NCBI GenBank assembly: GCA_028023455.1
Contig: JAQFVV010006216.1
Location: 5,350,877-5,414,876 of the forward strand
Source: Epiperipatus broadwayi
Lineage: Eukaryota > Onychophora > Udeonychophora > Euonychophora > Peripatidae
DNA length: 64,000 bases
Reading direction: 5' to 3'
Both the position numbers and the translations under genes were made by a program. Shown piece by piece: positions 60,069 to 64,000 of this stretch. A model generated the notes under the pieces. That model did not search any database. It worked only from the letters and a program-made list of their open reading frames with translations, and had not been told where the DNA came from. The first letter of the stretch is position 1. Every line of letters starts with the position of its first letter.

Positions 60069-62539
60069 GTAAATTATTAAATAATAGATATATTTTTCAT
60101 TGATCTTATTATGATCATGAAAATTGTAAGAGTTAAAAAGTGTATGTTGCCTAGAATCACTTTGTTTAAAACTGCTTTATTTTAATATGGATATTCTGAA
60201 ATGAATTTTGATAATAGGTTTATCATTAAAAAAATAGTTGTTTTTTTTTAAAAAAATCCATCAAAGTATTTTAGACTGCATTTTAATTTCTTAAAAAGTT
60301 TGAATTATATTCAAAATATTTTAAAAGCTTATATTACTTGAAACTTTATATTTTCAATAATAAAAATTAAATTAAAATTTCAATGATAAAAATAAGTATT
60401 AATTATAAGAATAATAAATTTGTAATTAGTAAAAGTTTTGTTTGATTAATGGCTGAAGAAGGATTTTTTTTTTTCTGCTCTCTTATTCATAGCATTTAAA
60501 GTTAATTTATCATTGTGAAAAGAAGGAGAGAGAAGATACAGGCCATTCTCATTTAAAATAAAATAACAGATGATATAATAAATTGATGAAATATTTCAAA
60601 TTGTTATTATTTTATATTTATAAAAATCTTATATTGTAATAATAAATTGTTCAGTAAAGCATCATCATTTTATTTTGATATATTTATAGTGTCATTTGTT
60701 ATAATTTTTCTAGATCATTAAATTTAACTTCATTTAGACCTGTTTCACCCATGCTCTAATTTTTCAATGTAAAGCAGAAATGAATGTAATGTTTGATTAC
60801 TTATTCCTTTTTTCTTCTGCCATACAAATTGAGAATATTGCTCTTATCAATTGAAAAGTATTATGAAGTTTTATATTTTTTTTTACACTTTATTAGTACC
60901 CTAATTATTTTTTTATGTCATTAATTAATTTGTTTTTAAAAGTAATTGCTTTTAAATAATTTTTAAAGGAGTAAAAATTAAAATGAATTTTGTCACAAGT
61001 ATTAATGTTTTGATAGCTGAACTTTATAAATAGTTTCACCTTAATAATTTTATTGAATATACAAAATCAGAAATAAATGTAAACTAATATAAACAAGAAT
61101 ATCAACACATTATTCCTTGCATTTAATACAATGCAAATACAGTATCCTATTACGTTTAAACTTCCAAAAATAATATAACTTTTAGTGTCCAACAGTTTTT
61201 TTTAGAGCTGTAAATTCATTATATATATGTAAGTATCATTAACATACCAAAAATTAAATTCAAATAATTTAATTTAAATCTGAATTTTATATTTTTTTTA
61301 ACACAAATAGCTAAATATTTAATTTTAAATTTAACTAATTTTAAATGTCTTATATTTTTATAACTTTTATATTTATATATTTTTTATTACTTTTAAAATA
61401 CTATAAATATCATTAAAGTTTTTATATATTAACTAAATACTTACAATTTATATATCTATATTATAATATTCAAATTATTTGAAAATTAAATTTTTTTCTT
61501 AACTCTTTTCACTATTTCTTTTTTTAAAAAAATTTAAATAGTTAAAAAATAAAAAAACAAAAATTTAAATATTCCTTTGTCTACCACTCTTTTTATATTA
61601 ATTTTTTGTAAGCAAATATGTAATCTTTTTTTTTTTTAAAAAAAAAAAAAACAATATTAAAAGGAAATGACATGCTCTATAAATTTGTTAATTAAAAAAA
61701 AGAAAATTGTAATATTTTATTTAATAATAAACAACTTAAGATTAAATAAAATTTATTTACAGCATCAAATTAGTTTCCATTCCATATAAGAATCTTACCA
61801 AGATGTCTTCTAATTATTGCATGATAAATTACTCTATAGCAATTTTCTCTAGTGATCATTAAAAATATAATAAATTATATATATTGTATATATAAATTAA
61901 TAAATAAATCCAAATTTATTTCACATTCTATTTTATAGTTTACAAATCAATTTTATATGAATAAAATTTTAAAATACATTATTAAAATGTCCAATCATTT
62001 TATAATAACCATTTTTCACCTAATTGCATTAGATCTTTAATCCTGTTATATATTTAACAACTTTTTTTTTTTTACAGTTCTTAATATATTTTATCATTTG
62101 TATATTTATTTCATGACTATTATCACAAAAATGAAGACACAGTCCTGATTTTATATCTTTTTTTAATCATACTGTCATATTTTTTGTTCTTTCATTTACA
62201 CTTTTTTCTGACTGATATAAATAAATTATATTATAATGAATGTAATTAATTTTATAATCTACCCTTACTTTATTTTTAATATTATCATTATTTTAGCTTT
62301 ACAAATCCATGTCTTTAAAGATTATTATTTTTCCATCTTCTTTAATATCATTAGGCAACTTTTTTTTAATCAATATATTTTAAAATAGTGAGTAGTAAGT
62401 TTGTATTTATTTATTAATTAATTTTTATATATATTTTATTTTTAATGTATATCTTTAGTGATGATGACTAGAGGTTATAGTTTGGGAAGTGTATAAAGTA
62501 GGCTAGGGTTTTAAATTACAGTATTATCAAAAAGTAGGT
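60069..62539 (+). other. DNAJC16: DNAJC16 intron, extremely AT-rich
   Basis: Searched for the next coding exon without success. Long A and T runs (61627-61651) and TA-rich stretches only. Confidence 0.5.
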
Positions 62540-63462
62540 TCAGAATGGACAGGATGTAAGAACTAGACAAAGAGTAGCTGATTTAGATATAAATGTAGAT
62601 TTGAAAAGGGAATGGAGATGTAAAACTAATGATAAACAAGTTAATTACAAATGTAATAGAGAAGAGAGTCAAAAAAAGTTATAAAGGAAGAAATTGTTAA
62701 AATTGGATATTTGAATATGCAAGATGGTAGGAGACCAGAAAAGTGGCTGAAATTAAACAAAGTAGTTAAAAACAAAGGGCTTGAGATAGTAGCCAGTAGT
62801 GGAAACACATCTAAGAGAAGAAGAAGAATCTATACTAGAAGATTTCGTATGGCAGGGAAGAAATAGAAAAGAAAAATAAAAAGAGAATGGTGATATAGGA
62901 GTTATGTCAAAAAAATATTTAAATACTGTAAAGTATCAAGAATGTTTGTAGTTTGAGATAAGGTTAGAAAGACAAGAATTGATGGTAGCTATAGTGTATA
63001 TGGCCACTGGAGATAATCAAACTATAACAGAATGGGAAAGTAGCATGTATGAATGCCTAGGTAAAGATTTACAGAGTTTCAAAAAAAGGGGAAGAAAATA
63101 ATGGTTATAGAGGATATGAATGAGTATATTGAAGTAATTGATGGCATGAATAACAAGAATGGACAGTTTTTGAAAAAATTTTGTCAGGAGTGACTTTGAG
63201 CATTGGAAATTTATCAAATATTTATGAGAGGCAATACACATGGTCTAGAAATAATATATATATCACACAATAGATTATGTATTAGTAGAGAAAGAGGGAA
63301 TGAATAAAGTACGGAAAATTAAAGTGTTTGATAATGAAGAGAGAGTATGTAATAGTGATCATAATTTCTTTATAATAGAAATTGTTAGTAATGTGATGGA
63401 AAATAGTAATAAAAATAGAAAGGATAGTGAAAGATGTGGATGGAAAGTGAATAATAAAAGTT
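62540..63462 (+). mobile_element. CR1-like LINE, internal fragment (copy 4: ORF1 end and endonuclease)
   Basis: Starts in the ORF1 tail (RVADLDINVDLKREW, about 62570) and crosses into the endonuclease start (IGYLNMQDGRRPEKW, 62704 onward), MVIEDMNEYIEVIDGMNNKN (63100-63160) and a SDHNFF-like region near 63356-63370. It is the only other copy covering this part of the element, and allows comparison with 11660-10780. It breaks off abruptly at about 63462, before the reverse transcriptase. Frames are broken. Confidence 0.8.
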
Positions 63463-64000
63463 GACGAACGGTTCCGGCGAGGTGCCGCTTTCACCACCCC
63501 CCCTCCCTCTTCTAATAACACTGATACCCTAAACACATATGTGAAAAGATAAATAATCCCAATATCTATTTCGCTAAACCAGCAATCTCAGTTGGTCCAG
63601 ACTATCATCTTTACACACATATATAGTATAGTCTCAGATATATTAAGATAGACTATCCTCTAGTTTAATGGACAGGCTTCAATCCCTCCTCACTCCAACT
63701 CTTCAACCGTCCATCCAATTGAAAATCTGATGTTCAATAAATATTTTTTTATAATATCTAGAAATTTTATATATGAAGGTATTCTATATGTAATATGAAA
63801 AAGTTTTATATATTGCTATATATATGTATATAGGGTATATGAGCACAACTTTTCCACCACCTCTCTCCATTATTAATAAAAAATATATTAAAAGTAAATA
63901 TAATATATATTTTGTAAAAAATAGTTGGTATTTTTAAATATATAGTATAGTGTAGTATATATTAAGATAGACTATTATAGTTTAATAATCCTCTAATTTA
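63463..64000. other. unidentified sequence after the LINE fragment
   Basis: Begins with a GC-rich stretch (gaacggttccggcgaggtg and a C run at 63496-63504). The phrase attaagatagactat recurs at 63641 and 63963 with flanking tatagtatag, suggesting a repeat of about 320 bp running off the edge. No coding signal. Confidence 0.4.

Overview
The window is intron-rich, strongly AT-biased animal DNA. Spliced exons have GT/AG borders. The introns are large and filled with non-LTR and LTR retrotransposons, hAT elements and other inverted-repeat elements. I cannot fix the species. Long introns, abundant RT-bearing LINEs and TTAGGG-type telomere-like repeats suit an AT-rich invertebrate metazoan (a mollusc or similar lineage is possible), but this is inference.

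One host gene is recognisable: DNAJC16, a single-pass membrane J-domain protein with thioredoxin-like domains, on the + strand. Six internal exons join in compatible phases: 19927-19993, 20642-20820, 42595-42728, 43207-44305, 44699-44764 and 59904-60068. They run from the HPD motif of the J domain, through a thioredoxin CxxC (CFGC) and a membrane segment, into the C-terminal domain. The first exon(s), with the start codon and the first half of the J domain, and the last exon(s) were not found and probably lie outside. Introns of about 21.8 kb and 15.1 kb separate very short exons.

The rest is mobile or repeated DNA. 1-310 is the 3' end of an LTR-retrotransposon pol gene. 3399-4741 and 20842-22625 are two opposite-facing copies of one inverted-repeat family with 10-bp target duplications. 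6097-7290 is a head-to-head pair of arrays of a roughly 450-bp repeat. 8262-12700 is a nearly complete minus-strand CR1-like LINE whose first ORF keeps remnants of a PHD finger and a GDSL esterase, followed by APE endonuclease, reverse transcriptase and a CCHC motif; further pieces of this family lie at 7291-7585, 29021-30761, 56623-58180 and 62540-63462. 16031-17625 is a hAT element with a perfect 8-bp duplication. 18040-19090 is an old, different LINE remnant. 23159-25466 and 33356-35486 are two copies of one LTR, the second followed by a decayed minus-strand gag. 27085-28960 and 39487-41440 are two copies of another long repeat. 49548-51962 is another LTR-like block. 52003-53245 is an inverted-repeat element carrying a telomere-like array. 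55116-55513 is a short non-autonomous hAT element.

No tRNA, rRNA, CRISPR or bacterial-type feature was seen. Apart from DNAJC16 no intact host gene is supported. Coding potential in the mobile elements is broken by stops and frameshifts in every copy, apart from the partial pol end at the left edge.
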